Assembly (NCBI RefSeq): GCF_963678835.1
Contig: NZ_OY787469.1
Coordinates: forward strand, 3,596,001 to 3,660,000
Source of the DNA: an uncultured Desulfuromonas sp.
GTDB taxonomy: Bacteria > Desulfobacterota > Desulfuromonadia > Desulfuromonadales > Desulfuromonadaceae
Direction of reading: 5' to 3'
DNA length: 64,000 bases
Under the pieces are notes generated by a model. The model searched no databases. It was given only the letters and a program-made list of their open reading frames with translations, and was not told the DNA's origin. Positions 33,998 through 41,499 of this stretch are shown here, in pieces (the stretch's first letter is position 1; the number at the start of each line of letters is the position of its first letter). The translations under genes and the position numbers were made by a program.

Positions 33998-34351
33998 ATG
34001 TCGAAGAAGATCAAAGAGATTATCTGGGTCGGAAACAGCAAGGACAACCTGCGGGCCTTTCCCGAAGACGTCAAAGACGTTATGGGCTTCGCCCTCCATC
34101 TTGCGCAGCAAGGCGGGAAACACCCCGGCAGTAAGCCCCTTAAAGGCTTCAAGGGGGCGGGCGTTCTTGAAGTGGTGGACAATCATGACGGCGATACTTA
34201 CCGGGCTGTCTATACGGTCCGCATCAAGGATAAAGTCTATGTCCTTCATGCCTTTCAAAAGAAGTCAAAAAAAGGCATCCAGACCCCACAGAAAGACATT
34301 GATCTGATCAAGTATCGACTCAAGTATGTTGAAACCGAGGAGGGAGCATAA
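33998..34351 (+). CDS. HigB-like toxin (phage-derived Gp49 family)
   Basis: A 117-residue RelE-superfamily toxin of the Gp49/HigB type, presumed ribosome-dependent mRNA interferase. Typical residues: WVGNSKDNLRAFP at the start, GGKHPGSKPLKGF, VLEVVDNHDGDTYRAVYTV and LHAFQKKSKKGI with the basic active-site cluster. It is encoded before its antitoxin, the HigBA order. No ribosome site precedes the ATG, in contrast to the strong one before the antitoxin gene three bases downstream. Confidence 0.88.
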   Translation: MSKKIKEIIWVGNSKDNLRAFPEDVKDVMGFALHLAQQGGKHPGSKPLKGFKGAGVLEVVDNHDGDTYRAVYTVRIKDKVYVLHAFQKKSKKGIQTPQKDIDLIKYRLKYVETEEGA

Positions 34352-34353
34352 CC

Positions 34354-34680
34354 ATGGAAGATACCACGCTCGAAAAAAGCTCAGGAAACGTCTTTGACGA
34401 TCTTGGCTTAGCTGAGCCGGAAGAACGTCTGGCCAAAGCAGATCTGGCTATGAAAATCGCCCAGATCATCAATAAGCGCCACCTGTCCCAACAACAAGCC
34501 GCTGAACTGCTGGGGATCACACAGCCTAAAGTATCGGCCATTCTCAACGGTCAGCTTCGGGGCTTTTCCCTTGAAAAGTTGATGCTGCTACTTAACGCTC
34601 TGGGCCGTGACGTTATTATCACCATCAAGCCGAAATCACGCACCCGTGAGCATGGACGGCTCAGTGTCGCCTGTTCCTGA
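34354..34680 (+). CDS. HigA-like antitoxin with XRE helix-turn-helix
   Basis: A 108-residue antitoxin. The helix-turn-helix is at about residues 40-75 (LSQQQAAELLGITQPKVSAILNG), followed by the RGFSLEKLMLLLNALG region typical of HigA/XRE antitoxins of Gp49 systems. It would neutralise the upstream toxin and repress the shared promoter. A GAGGAGGGAG ribosome site precedes the ATG, and the two-base gap suggests co-translation. Confidence 0.88.
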   Translation: MEDTTLEKSSGNVFDDLGLAEPEERLAKADLAMKIAQIINKRHLSQQQAAELLGITQPKVSAILNGQLRGFSLEKLMLLLNALGRDVIITIKPKSRTREHGRLSVACS

Positions 34681-34729
34681 TCCGGAGCGGTAGTTTAGTC
34701 ATGGCACGTCGAGGAGTTCGCAAACCATC

Positions 34730-35485
34730 ATGACATTGGAAAACAAAATCGAGCAAGTAGACCGGCAACAGCAAGAAATCAATCAACTGCGCCCCCTGGG
34801 TCGAGAATCCCTGTTGCAGTTGCGCGATTATTACCGTATTGGCCTCACCTACTCCAGCAACGCCATAGAGGGTAACACCCTGACCGAAAGCGAAACCAAG
34901 GTTGTGCTTGAAGACGGCCTGACCATTGGCGGCAAACCCCTACGTGATCACCTTGAAGCCATCGGCCACGGTGACGCATTCAACAGGGTTTGCACTCTTT
35001 CACAGGGCCAGACCATGGATGAACACTCGATCCTTGAGCTACACCGGCTTTTTTACCAGCGTATAGACAGCGACAACGCCGGGCGTTACCGCACCAAGCC
35101 GGTCATTATCACCGGCACCACTTATACGCCCCCGCCACCATCCAAGGTCGCGGCAGCCATGCAAGAGTTTACCTCGCAGATACCGACACAAAGGGAAAAC
35201 TTGCACCCCGTAGAGCTTGCCGGATGGCTGCATATCAGGTTGGCCAACATTCACCCGTTCATTGACGGAAACGGCAGAACGGCACGGCTGTTGATGAATC
35301 TGGCGCTCATGCAGGCAGGCTACCCCATAACCATCATCCCGCCAGTGGTCAGGGGAGATTATATCGCGGCTCTGCAAGCCTCCAATAGCGGCAACAATGC
35401 CCCCTTTATCAATCTGCTATCCAACATGGTTTGGGAGGCACAGCGGGAGTATTTACGGTTGGTGCAGAGCTTGACCGAGGAGTAA
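34730..35485 (+). CDS. Fic-domain protein (predicted AMP-transferase, autoinhibited)
   Basis: A 251-residue Fic protein. The catalytic loop HPFIDGNGR is at 175-183, with the invariant His and Asn present. An N-terminal inhibitory motif, SSNAIEGN (Glu47), marks the class in which the inhibitory helix lies before the Fic core. Characterised relatives attach AMP to a target hydroxyl and self-inhibit through this Glu. It follows the toxin/antitoxin pair by 49 bases. The GAGGAG site is 14 bases upstream, a long spacing, and a 10-codon ORF ending in an ATGA overlap may provide translational coupling. No separate antitoxin gene is needed for this class. Confidence 0.9.
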   Translation: MTLENKIEQVDRQQQEINQLRPLGRESLLQLRDYYRIGLTYSSNAIEGNTLTESETKVVLEDGLTIGGKPLRDHLEAIGHGDAFNRVCTLSQGQTMDEHSILELHRLFYQRIDSDNAGRYRTKPVIITGTTYTPPPPSKVAAAMQEFTSQIPTQRENLHPVELAGWLHIRLANIHPFIDGNGRTARLLMNLALMQAGYPITIIPPVVRGDYIAALQASNSGNNAPFINLLSNMVWEAQREYLRLVQSLTEE

Positions 35486-35491
35486 CGATCC

Positions 35492-35584
35492 ATGACACGC
35501 AGAACCGGCATCATGTCCCGAGAAGACTACCGCAAGCGGACAATCGCCATTGCCAAAGGGGGAACATGCCCCTGGGGGCGATGA
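35492..35584 (+). pseudogene. Short ORF resembling the N-terminus of an HVO_A0114-type DNA-binding protein
   Basis: 30 codons. The SREDYRKRTIAIAKG stretch resembles the opening of HVO_A0114-family winged-helix regulators, which normally run to about 100 residues; the rest is missing. It follows the Fic gene by 6 bases. This is probably a truncated remnant. The resemblance is from memory of the family and needs a search. Confidence 0.3.
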
Positions 35585-35739
35585 GCCGCAAGTCTGGGCA
35601 GAGAGCCTTCATGCCTTGGCTGAATACCGAAAGAGCCACCCTCAAGAGGAGAATAGCCAGAGCTGAAATAAAAGCGACCCGGCCAGGTGTTAAAGGCACC
35701 ATAGCCGGGTCTAACCACAACCCTATCACGGAAGGATAG
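35581..35739 (+). CDS. Small basic ORF, hypothetical
   Basis: 52 codons, overlapping the preceding short ORF by four bases (ATGA) and ending 4 bases before the next gene. The product is Arg/Lys-rich, with no known family. The tight spacing is the main argument for it being translated; it may equally be the decayed 3' part of the truncated regulator gene. Confidence 0.25.
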   Translation: MSRKSGQRAFMPWLNTERATLKRRIARAEIKATRPGVKGTIAGSNHNPITEG

Positions 35740-35743
35740 AACC

Positions 35744-36196
35744 ATGGCTGAGCAGAATGTAACATCTCAGAACAATGGCGACAACGTTGCACACCAAATC
35801 ACAGCATATGAACTCATAAGGCAGGCTGAATGCAGTCGAAATGAAGAGCCACTTCTCCCACTTTTTGACCTTGTGGAAGCTCTGCCAAAAACTCTGGAAT
35901 CCATTTTGAATTCATTGCTTGAGTCTTACGATTACCAGCAAAACACCAACAGCAGCCCTGCTGTTTGTTTCCGCATGTTGGCAGCAATGATCCATGCCAT
36001 CAAATCTAGTCCAGAGTTCCCAGTAATAAAAAATGAATCGAAAATTCTTCACAACCTTTCATCTCTCGAAAAGGATGTTATTACCTCATTACGCAAACTG
36101 ACTATTAGAGATAGAAGGGGTGTCAAAAACACCTGTGATGCCCTGCTAGTCTTAAGCGACTTTGAAAAAAGCCTACTTGCCCAACATAAAAACTGA
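35744..36196 (+). CDS. A/T-rich orphan gene, unknown function
   Basis: A 150-residue, mostly helical, soluble protein with no family that I recognise. ACGGAAGGA before the ATG is a fair ribosome site. Base composition is clearly more A/T-rich than the neighbouring replication genes. After the stop, another frame remains open for about 20 codons, to 36251, with a similar charged helical character (KIEEHEKVLLE), so a late frameshift is possible. It lies between the Fic region and a structured terminator-like element. Confidence 0.5.
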   Translation: MAEQNVTSQNNGDNVAHQITAYELIRQAECSRNEEPLLPLFDLVEALPKTLESILNSLLESYDYQQNTNSSPAVCFRMLAAMIHAIKSSPEFPVIKNESKILHNLSSLEKDVITSLRKLTIRDRRGVKNTCDALLVLSDFEKSLLAQHKN

Positions 36197-36354
36197 AAGG
36201 ATCGATCAAATAGCAAAAATCGAAGAGCACGAAAAGGTTCTACTTGAGTAATGCCACAAGCTGTCCTCACATGGAAACAGCCCATTCAGGAATATTGCAA
36301 AAGTTCCGATCAATAACGATACGAAATGATAGTTCCCAAACAGTAAACCCAAAC

Positions 36355-36418
36355 ATGCCCGGCTAGACCGGCCCTCGAAAAGGGGCGGCACCCTACCGCC
36401 CCCTGCCGGGCATTTCTT
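36355..36418 (+). terminator. Nested GC-rich hairpin, terminator-like
   Basis: Outer stem ATGCCCGGC (36355-36363) with GCCGGGCAT (36405-36413), then TTCTTT. It encloses a second stem, GGGGCGG/CCGCCCC (36382-36388 with 36396-36402). The clover-like fold between two A/T-rich orphans may be a terminator or a structured RNA. Confidence 0.45.
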
Positions 36419-36450
36419 TAAAAAGGGACAGCACTAAGGGAGTGCAAAGC

Positions 36451-37245
36451 ATGACAACATCTAATCTGCCGGACTTTACCGATCCAGAATATGAAATTTT
36501 GCCCCTGTACATCGTTTCAGAGAACTTGGCGCTTGAAACAGGAAAAAGTATTGGCCTATGGTTATTTCGAATAATACAAGCAGTACACCCATACAATGAA
36601 CCACCACGAGATAGCAACTCAACGCGATTGATTCTGAGGCCAGATAAAAAATGGGGAACAATAAAATCGAGGGAAGAGGTTAAGTATGGCAACCAAAACA
36701 GGAAGCCGCTCTGGTTTGATCCTTACGCCCCAAAGGAAGTCGTGGCCACCTACAGCGTCGAATATTATGATTATGGTTCTTGGGATATACGAGAGTCGAT
36801 ACTGAATTGGTTTTTGTCCACATTCAGCACACCTCCCATTAATGATTGGGAGTTTCAAGGGATAGATATACGACTAAACAAGGAAGGTGTATGTCTGCAT
36901 CGTAATGATTTCCGCGCATGGTGCCTTGCCTCTAACTACCCCCTCCCTCGCTTTTGGTTTGGAGAAGTTGAAACGCCATCTATACCAGCAGCACCAAACC
37001 AAGAAGACATTCTTGCCGCACAGGTCCGAGAGCTTTTTTGGGGAGAACCAATACCCGAAGGGCACAACCGACCCACTAGAAAACAAATCGTTTCTTGGCT
37101 GATGAGCCACCCCGCAAAAGGTAGCCTTACTGAAAAAGCCGCCACACGGATATATCAAAGCACTAAACCGTCCAACATCCCCAGCCATGGGAATCTTTCA
37201 CAACAAAACAAGCCCTTCCCCGAGCCACCTTATCCCATAAAATAA
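36451..37245 (+). CDS. A/T-rich orphan gene, unknown function, possible C-terminal helical domain
   Basis: A 264-residue soluble protein from ATG 36451, with an AAGGGAG ribosome site. The N-terminal part is rich in aromatic residues. The C-terminal third has a Pro-rich tail and a helical segment (RPTRKQIVSWLMSHPAKGSLTEKAA cut here for length) of the type seen in DNA-binding or adaptor tails of mobile-element proteins. No enzyme motif is visible. It has its own terminator and probably its own promoter, so it is a cargo gene independent of the replication operon. Its role is open; anti-phage or host-interaction functions are possible but unsupported. Confidence 0.55.
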   Translation: MTTSNLPDFTDPEYEILPLYIVSENLALETGKSIGLWLFRIIQAVHPYNEPPRDSNSTRLILRPDKKWGTIKSREEVKYGNQNRKPLWFDPYAPKEVVATYSVEYYDYGSWDIRESILNWFLSTFSTPPINDWEFQGIDIRLNKEGVCLHRNDFRAWCLASNYPLPRFWFGEVETPSIPAAPNQEDILAAQVRELFWGEPIPEGHNRPTRKQIVSWLMSHPAKGSLTEKAATRIYQSTKPSNIPSHGNLSQQNKPFPEPPYPIK

Positions 37246-37270
37246 ACAGCACTACAAAATGAGCCTATAT

Positions 37271-37297
37271 AGCCCCATATCTTAAGGGGCTTTTTTT
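37271..37297 (+). terminator. Rho-independent terminator
   Basis: AGCCCC (37271-37276), GGGGCT (37286-37291), then a run of seven T. It ends the orphan gene's transcript. Confidence 0.8.
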
Positions 37298-37373
37298 GTG
37301 TTTTTTATTTCCCGTGCACAAAAAAAACCAATGGCGGGACGCCGCCGGAAACCTACGCACAGGAGAAAGCACA

Positions 37374-37616
37374 ATGAGCAAAGCAGATATCTTTCAGCAA
37401 ATGGCAGACCGCTGGCCGTCCAACGTCTGCGCACAATCCAAAGTGAGCACCCTGACCGGCGGCGTCCTCAGTGGTAAAACCTTAGCCAACCTGAAATCGA
37501 AGGGCGAACCCGTCCCCGAATCGGTCATGATCGGCAGCCGCCGCGCCTACGTCGTAAGTAGCTTAGTGAACTGGTTACGAAACCGCACACAGACGGGAGG
37601 TGTCCACCATGGATAA
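37374..37616 (+). CDS. AlpA-like DNA-binding protein
   Basis: An 80-residue protein starting at ATG 37374 (AGGAG site 9 bases upstream). Its LSGKTLANLKSKGEPVPESVMIGSRR-type middle and VNWLRNR end match the AlpA/MerR-like small helix-turn-helix regulators of P4-like elements, which act as excisionase or as activators of integrase. It leads a four-gene run with the primase and helicase genes and overlaps the next ORF by eight bases. Function is inferred from size and context. Confidence 0.6.
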   Translation: MSKADIFQQMADRWPSNVCAQSKVSTLTGGVLSGKTLANLKSKGEPVPESVMIGSRRAYVVSSLVNWLRNRTQTGGVHHG

Positions 37617-37854
37617 CAGCCGAATCCTTACTATAATCCCCGCCCCAGTTGGCCTCATGGCGAGCTTTAAAGGTGGAGAGGTGGACTTTTCCGTTCCAGT
37701 TTTATGCCAAGCATTAGTCGAGGTAGAAGAACGTGGTGAGACGTTGCAATACGTTTTACCTATGATCGCCCACGAGTTGGAAGGGATTGCCTTAACAACA
37801 CCGGACGAATATGACGACCTGACCTTAAACGGCAAGTCCTGTACCCATGTTTAA
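37609..37854 (+). CDS. Small hypothetical protein of replication operon
   Basis: An 81-residue acidic protein with GGGAGG 8 bases before the ATG. It overlaps both neighbours by 8 bases, so it is very probably translated. No family recognised. The end (IALTTPDEYDDLTLNG) is acidic. Its position between the AlpA-like protein and the primase suggests a role in replication or its control. Confidence 0.6.
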   Translation: MDNSRILTIIPAPVGLMASFKGGEVDFSVPVLCQALVEVEERGETLQYVLPMIAHELEGIALTTPDEYDDLTLNGKSCTHV

Positions 37855-38668
37855 CGAACTCAAAGCCGCTATGAGCAACAGCGGTATTGATCCGGCCAAC
37901 GCCCCCATGATTGCCGATGGCAAATTGAGACGCTTTCACTTGTCCTCAGATCGCCGCGAATCAAGGAACGGCTACCTTACCATTCATGACAACGGTGACG
38001 GCACTTATGGGGCGTGTTTCGGTTCTTGGAAGCACGGCATCAAGGAAACATGGTTCAGTGGCAAGCCACAGCGAGAAAGGACCACGGCGGAACGGCGCGA
38101 ATACGCCAAGAAGATGGAAGAACGCCGCCACCAACAAGCCGAAGAGCAACGTCAACGCCATGCTGCCGCCGCCCAAAAGGCGCGGCAGTTGTGGCAGCGG
38201 GCAAAGCAGGCCGTAGCGGACCACCCATATTTAGCGAAAAAGCAGGTCAAACCCCACGGCCTGCGCCAGCTGGATAATACCTTGGTCGTTCCGGTCTACA
38301 ACGTAAATGCTGAGATGACCGGCCTTCAATTCATCCAGCCGGACGGCAGCAAGCGTTTTTTGTCCGGCACCGAGGTTGCCGGGTGCTATCACGCCATCGG
38401 TCCGGCTCCCGGCGACGTTCTCTTGTTCGCCGAGGGCTGGGCCACGGCAGCCACGTTATATGAGGCCACGGGGCACCCGGTAGCGGTCGGCTTTTCCGCC
38501 GGGAATCTCAAGCCCGTGGCTCTGGTTCTACGCCAAAAATACCCAACCATAACCATGGTGGTCTGTGCCGATGCGGATGATGCGGGACGATCCGCCGCAC
38601 AGAGCGCGGCAGCGGCCATTAACGGCACATGGATAGAGCCTGATTTTTCAGAAAAGGAAACCCCATAA
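37847..38668 (+). CDS. Toprim-domain primase-like protein
   Basis: A 273-residue protein. An N-terminal region (about 1-75) of the type found before Toprim in phage and plasmid primases is followed by a charged Arg/Glu/Gln coiled segment (about 75-120) and a Toprim domain. In the Toprim domain the catalytic Glu is in LFAEGWATA (Glu196) and the DxD in CADADDAG (242-246). It is one half of a split primase-helicase; the other half, the DUF927 helicase, starts within its stop codon (TAATG). It is likely to prime replication of the element. Confidence 0.85.
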   Translation: MFNELKAAMSNSGIDPANAPMIADGKLRRFHLSSDRRESRNGYLTIHDNGDGTYGACFGSWKHGIKETWFSGKPQRERTTAERREYAKKMEERRHQQAEEQRQRHAAAAQKARQLWQRAKQAVADHPYLAKKQVKPHGLRQLDNTLVVPVYNVNAEMTGLQFIQPDGSKRFLSGTEVAGCYHAIGPAPGDVLLFAEGWATAATLYEATGHPVAVGFSAGNLKPVALVLRQKYPTITMVVCADADDAGRSAAQSAAAAINGTWIEPDFSEKETP

Positions 38669-40515
38669 TGGCAAAAGATAGCGACTTTAACGATCTGGGC
38701 AAGGCTAAGGGCCTCAGTCTGGTAAAAAACAAGGTAGACAGCGCTGTAAAGGCTGAAAAGGGCGTTCCCTATGGCCGCTACATCGTAAAGCTCGACGGCG
38801 TTTATATGCAGGTCGAAAACAAAGACGACACCGTAGAGGAGGTGTACTTCTGCACCCGTCTAGCCCCTGTGGGTATCGCCCGAAGCAGCAACGGCGACAA
38901 CTTCACTCTGGTCCTCGAACTAACCGACCTTGACCGCCAGAAAAAGACCTGGGTCTTATCCCAAGAACAGATTTACAAATCAGGGGGCGAGGAAGCCCGC
39001 ATTCAGTTTGTCAATCTCGGGGGCTGCTTTGCCCCCAATACCCGCGAGCGTTCACAGTTCGTGGACCTGATGAAGAGCTTTTGTCGGCAGTCGGGCACCC
39101 TGCCTCGTATTACGCTTGCGGACCGTAGCGGCTGGATCAATAAAGACCAGCATTACGCCTATGTCATGCCGGAGGACACCATAGGTGCTTTGGGCGAAGA
39201 AAACGTCCTGCTGCCCAATCCTGGGGACGGTGCGCCCAATTACAGCATGAGCGGCACCCTTGATCAATGGCGGCAGCAGATTGGACGGCTCTGTGTCGGC
39301 AATAGTCGGCTGGTGTTTGCCGTGTCCCTTCCTTTGGCTGGGGCGCTTCTCGCCCCTACCGGGGTTGAAGGGGGCGGTTTTAATATTATCGGTAATTCCG
39401 GTGATGGTAAAACCACCACAATGCACGTGGCCGCATCCGCTACCGGACCACCACGGCAGCAGATAAAGACCTGTGATAATACCGCCAACGCGTTTGAATC
39501 AACGGCAGCACAGCACAATGACGCCTGTCTGCTCATGGATGAGCTGGGGCAGGCACCGCCGGAACAGATCGGTCAAATCGTCTATAAGCTGGCCGGGGGC
39601 GTCGGTCGGGGCCGTGCCGATCAACACGGCAATGCTCGTACCCGCCGACAGTGGAAAATCAGCTTTCTGACCACCGGAGAAACCGACTTAGGCACTATGC
39701 TTGCCTCAGTCGGCAAACGTAGCTTTGCGGGGCAAGAATTGCGTCTGGCGGACATTCCCGCCGACGCTGACCGTGATATGGGAGTTTTTGAAAAACTGCA
39801 TGAGCTTGAATCCCCGGCAAAGTTGGCCGACCACCTGAAAGCCGCAAGCAGTCAATTCCACGGATCACTGTTTAACGCCTACATAACCAAGCTTGTCGAT
39901 GAAATGAACAATCCAGAGCAGCGAGCTGCCCGCCTGGGGTGGATTAGCGAAGCACAGCAGCATTTTGCACAGGCGATAATCCCCGCCGCTGCATCGGGTC
40001 AGGTCCACCGTGTGGCCTCTCGTTTTGCTCTGGTTGCCGTTGGGGGCGAGCTGGCAACCCTTTACGGCCTCACAGGCTGGCGAGCAGGTGAAGCTATGGA
40101 CGCGGCTATGATCTGCTTTGAAGCCTGGCTGCAACGTCGAGGCACAGCCGGACAGGCGGAGGTAGAGCAATTCTTACGGCAGGTTTCCGCATTCTTTGAA
40201 CTACACGGGGAGAGTCGCTTTACCCTCATGGGGCGAAAAAATAAGCCCACAGTTAACCGTGCGGGATTTCGTAACAACGTGGCCGAATTTTCGGCAGAAG
40301 AGGAGTATGAATACTTTGTTTTCCCCAGCGCCTACAACGATGAAATTTGCAAAGGGTTTGACCCGCGTTGGTGCACTCAGGTTTTGATTGAAAAAGGGCT
40401 ACTTAAACCTGGACCCGGCGGCAAGGCGTCAATTTCAAGAAGGCTGCCGGGGGTAGGAAAAACAACACGCTGTTATCACTTTCCCGCACCAACCGAAAAT
40501 AGTGATACGGAATAA
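38668..40515 (+). CDS. DUF927-domain helicase (replication helicase-like ATPase)
   Basis: A 615-residue protein with a DUF927 module and P-loop GNSGDGKTT (242-250), a Walker B-like CLLMDELGQ (about 290) and an ADIPADADR segment near the sensor region. DUF927 proteins are found beside Toprim primases in phages, plasmids and islands and are thought to unwind DNA for replication. The last 90 residues look like a winged-helix tail (VLIEKGLLKPGPGGKAS). The palindrome array directly after this gene is a natural candidate target. Confidence 0.88.
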   Translation: MAKDSDFNDLGKAKGLSLVKNKVDSAVKAEKGVPYGRYIVKLDGVYMQVENKDDTVEEVYFCTRLAPVGIARSSNGDNFTLVLELTDLDRQKKTWVLSQEQIYKSGGEEARIQFVNLGGCFAPNTRERSQFVDLMKSFCRQSGTLPRITLADRSGWINKDQHYAYVMPEDTIGALGEENVLLPNPGDGAPNYSMSGTLDQWRQQIGRLCVGNSRLVFAVSLPLAGALLAPTGVEGGGFNIIGNSGDGKTTTMHVAASATGPPRQQIKTCDNTANAFESTAAQHNDACLLMDELGQAPPEQIGQIVYKLAGGVGRGRADQHGNARTRRQWKISFLTTGETDLGTMLASVGKRSFAGQELRLADIPADADRDMGVFEKLHELESPAKLADHLKAASSQFHGSLFNAYITKLVDEMNNPEQRAARLGWISEAQQHFAQAIIPAAASGQVHRVASRFALVAVGGELATLYGLTGWRAGEAMDAAMICFEAWLQRRGTAGQAEVEQFLRQVSAFFELHGESRFTLMGRKNKPTVNRAGFRNNVAEFSAEEEYEYFVFPSAYNDEICKGFDPRWCTQVLIEKGLLKPGPGGKASISRRLPGVGKTTRCYHFPAPTENSDTE

Positions 40516-40537
40516 ATACGTATACCTTCTCCATATC

Positions 40538-40689
40538 GGTGTGACACGGGTGACAGGTGTAACACACTTGAAATCATTAAAGAAATTCAGGTGACAAGAT
40601 GTCACACGCAAAAGAAAATGTGTGACATCTTGTCACCCTGGAAAAGCTAGTAATTACAGGCATGTTACACCTGTCACACAAGTCACACC
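40538..40689. other. Nested palindrome and GTGACA-repeat array, candidate replication origin
   Basis: Outer arms of 27 bases at 40538-40564 and 40663-40689, with few mismatches; inner perfect 18-base arms GGTGACAAGATGTCACAC (40590-40607) and 40620-40637. GTGACA or its complement recurs at least six times. It is A/T-rich between the arms and lies 22 bases after the helicase gene. This layout resembles iteron-type origins next to primase/helicase genes in P4-like elements. It has no coding potential. Confidence 0.5.
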
Positions 40690-40737
40690 CCAATAGAGAA
40701 CATATACAAACATAACGCGAACAGCCATCTGCAAAAT

Positions 40738-40800
40738 CTGGTAGCCGGGTTTAGCGGCCCGACCAATAACACCAGGCGGATACCGCCACGGCTTTTAGTC
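40738..40800 (+). terminator. Multi-hairpin terminator-like region
   Basis: CTGGT (40738-40742) pairs with ACCAG (40771-40775) around a GC-rich inner part, followed by GGCGG-ATA-CCGCC (40775-40787). A T-run (CTTTTTG) lies at about 40807. Confidence 0.35.
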
Positions 40801-40978
40801 AGTGGTCTTTTTGTATCTGCATTTCATGGCTATCCCTTGCTTCGTCTGGGCGGTCGTGTGTGGGGGCACTTGTGCCCGCCGGTCCCCTGGTGTACCGGTC
40901 CGCTAACCCGCACGGTCGCCCTTTTTGCGTTTTGGACGCTCAAGGGCCTTTACGAACCCCACACGAGGAGTTACAGCC
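40801..40978 (+). other. GC-rich leader before small orphan genes
   Basis: Contains GGGCACTTGTGCCC and CCGGT-N-ACCGG hairpins and a 26-codon ORF (40826-40906, MAIPCFVWAVV...) without a ribosome site. It may be a regulatory leader of the kind found in satellite phages; no function can be read from it. Confidence 0.3.
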
Positions 40979-41242
40979 ATGAACAACAACACCGCTACAC
41001 CTGCCCCAGAAACCGAGACATTCCACCCCATAGAGCTTGAAGACGATCTTACCGTTCTCCATTCAAAGCTCAGCTTCCTGTATGGCGTCGCGGCCTCGCT
41101 TGTGATGTCTGGCGGAGAGCTAAAGATCAACCCAGAAGGGGTATATGGACTTGACCTGATCCTGTGTGAAATGTGCCGCGACGTTGAAGGGATGAAAGAG
41201 AAAATCTTTGCATCCATCACAGCAAAAAGAAAGGGGGCGTAA
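40979..41242 (+). CDS. Small hypothetical protein of the integrative element
   Basis: An 87-residue protein from ATG 40979 with GAGGAG 9 bases upstream; a longer in-frame extension to 40925 lacks a ribosome site. The first 17 residues are Asn/Thr/Pro-rich, then come two helices with a short turn (LHSKLSFLYGVAASL and LDLILCEMCRDVEGM). No family recognised. It is two bases from the next small gene and has a similar size and Cys pattern, so the pair may act together. Confidence 0.55.
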   Translation: MNNNTATPAPETETFHPIELEDDLTVLHSKLSFLYGVAASLVMSGGELKINPEGVYGLDLILCEMCRDVEGMKEKIFASITAKRKGA

Positions 41243-41244
41243 GC

Positions 41245-41499
41245 ATGGACAAAGCACTCCAGTCCCAGACACCCTATGTGCGTAAACTGATCATCGAAAA
41301 ATTCAACAACATGAACAGGGCGTCATGTGCCTTGACTGTAATTGAGAGGCTTCTTCGAGAGCACACCGACCAGGCCGAACGTGAAGACCAGGACCCCAGT
41401 TATTACACCATGGATGGCTTGCATTACTGCATAGGGTGTTTGGCGGACAAGATGGCTGAGGACGTGGACTACCTTAAAGGGCAGTTCGGGATTGATTAA
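41245..41499 (+). CDS. Small hypothetical protein of the integrative element
   Basis: An 84-residue helical protein with AAGGGGG before the ATG, two bases after the preceding gene. It contains an acidic loop (EREDQDP) and a Cys pair (YCIGC). Like its neighbour it shows a helix-loop-helix layout ending in MAEDVDYLKG. No known family. Confidence 0.55.
   Translation: MDKALQSQTPYVRKLIIEKFNNMNRASCALTVIERLLREHTDQAEREDQDPSYYTMDGLHYCIGCLADKMAEDVDYLKGQFGID

Noticed and set aside
35431..35739. A 102-codon frame overlapping the end of the Fic gene
   Set aside because: The first half lies in another frame of the Fic gene. Only the last 52 codons, from 35581, have any support from spacing.
40538..40689. 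CRISPR-like repeat array
   Set aside because: The units are inverted and nested, without regular spacers or cas genes, so an origin or binding array is more likely.
40837..41040. A 67-codon frame in the leader of the small orphan genes
   Set aside because: Overlaps the better supported gene at 40979 and has no ribosome site.
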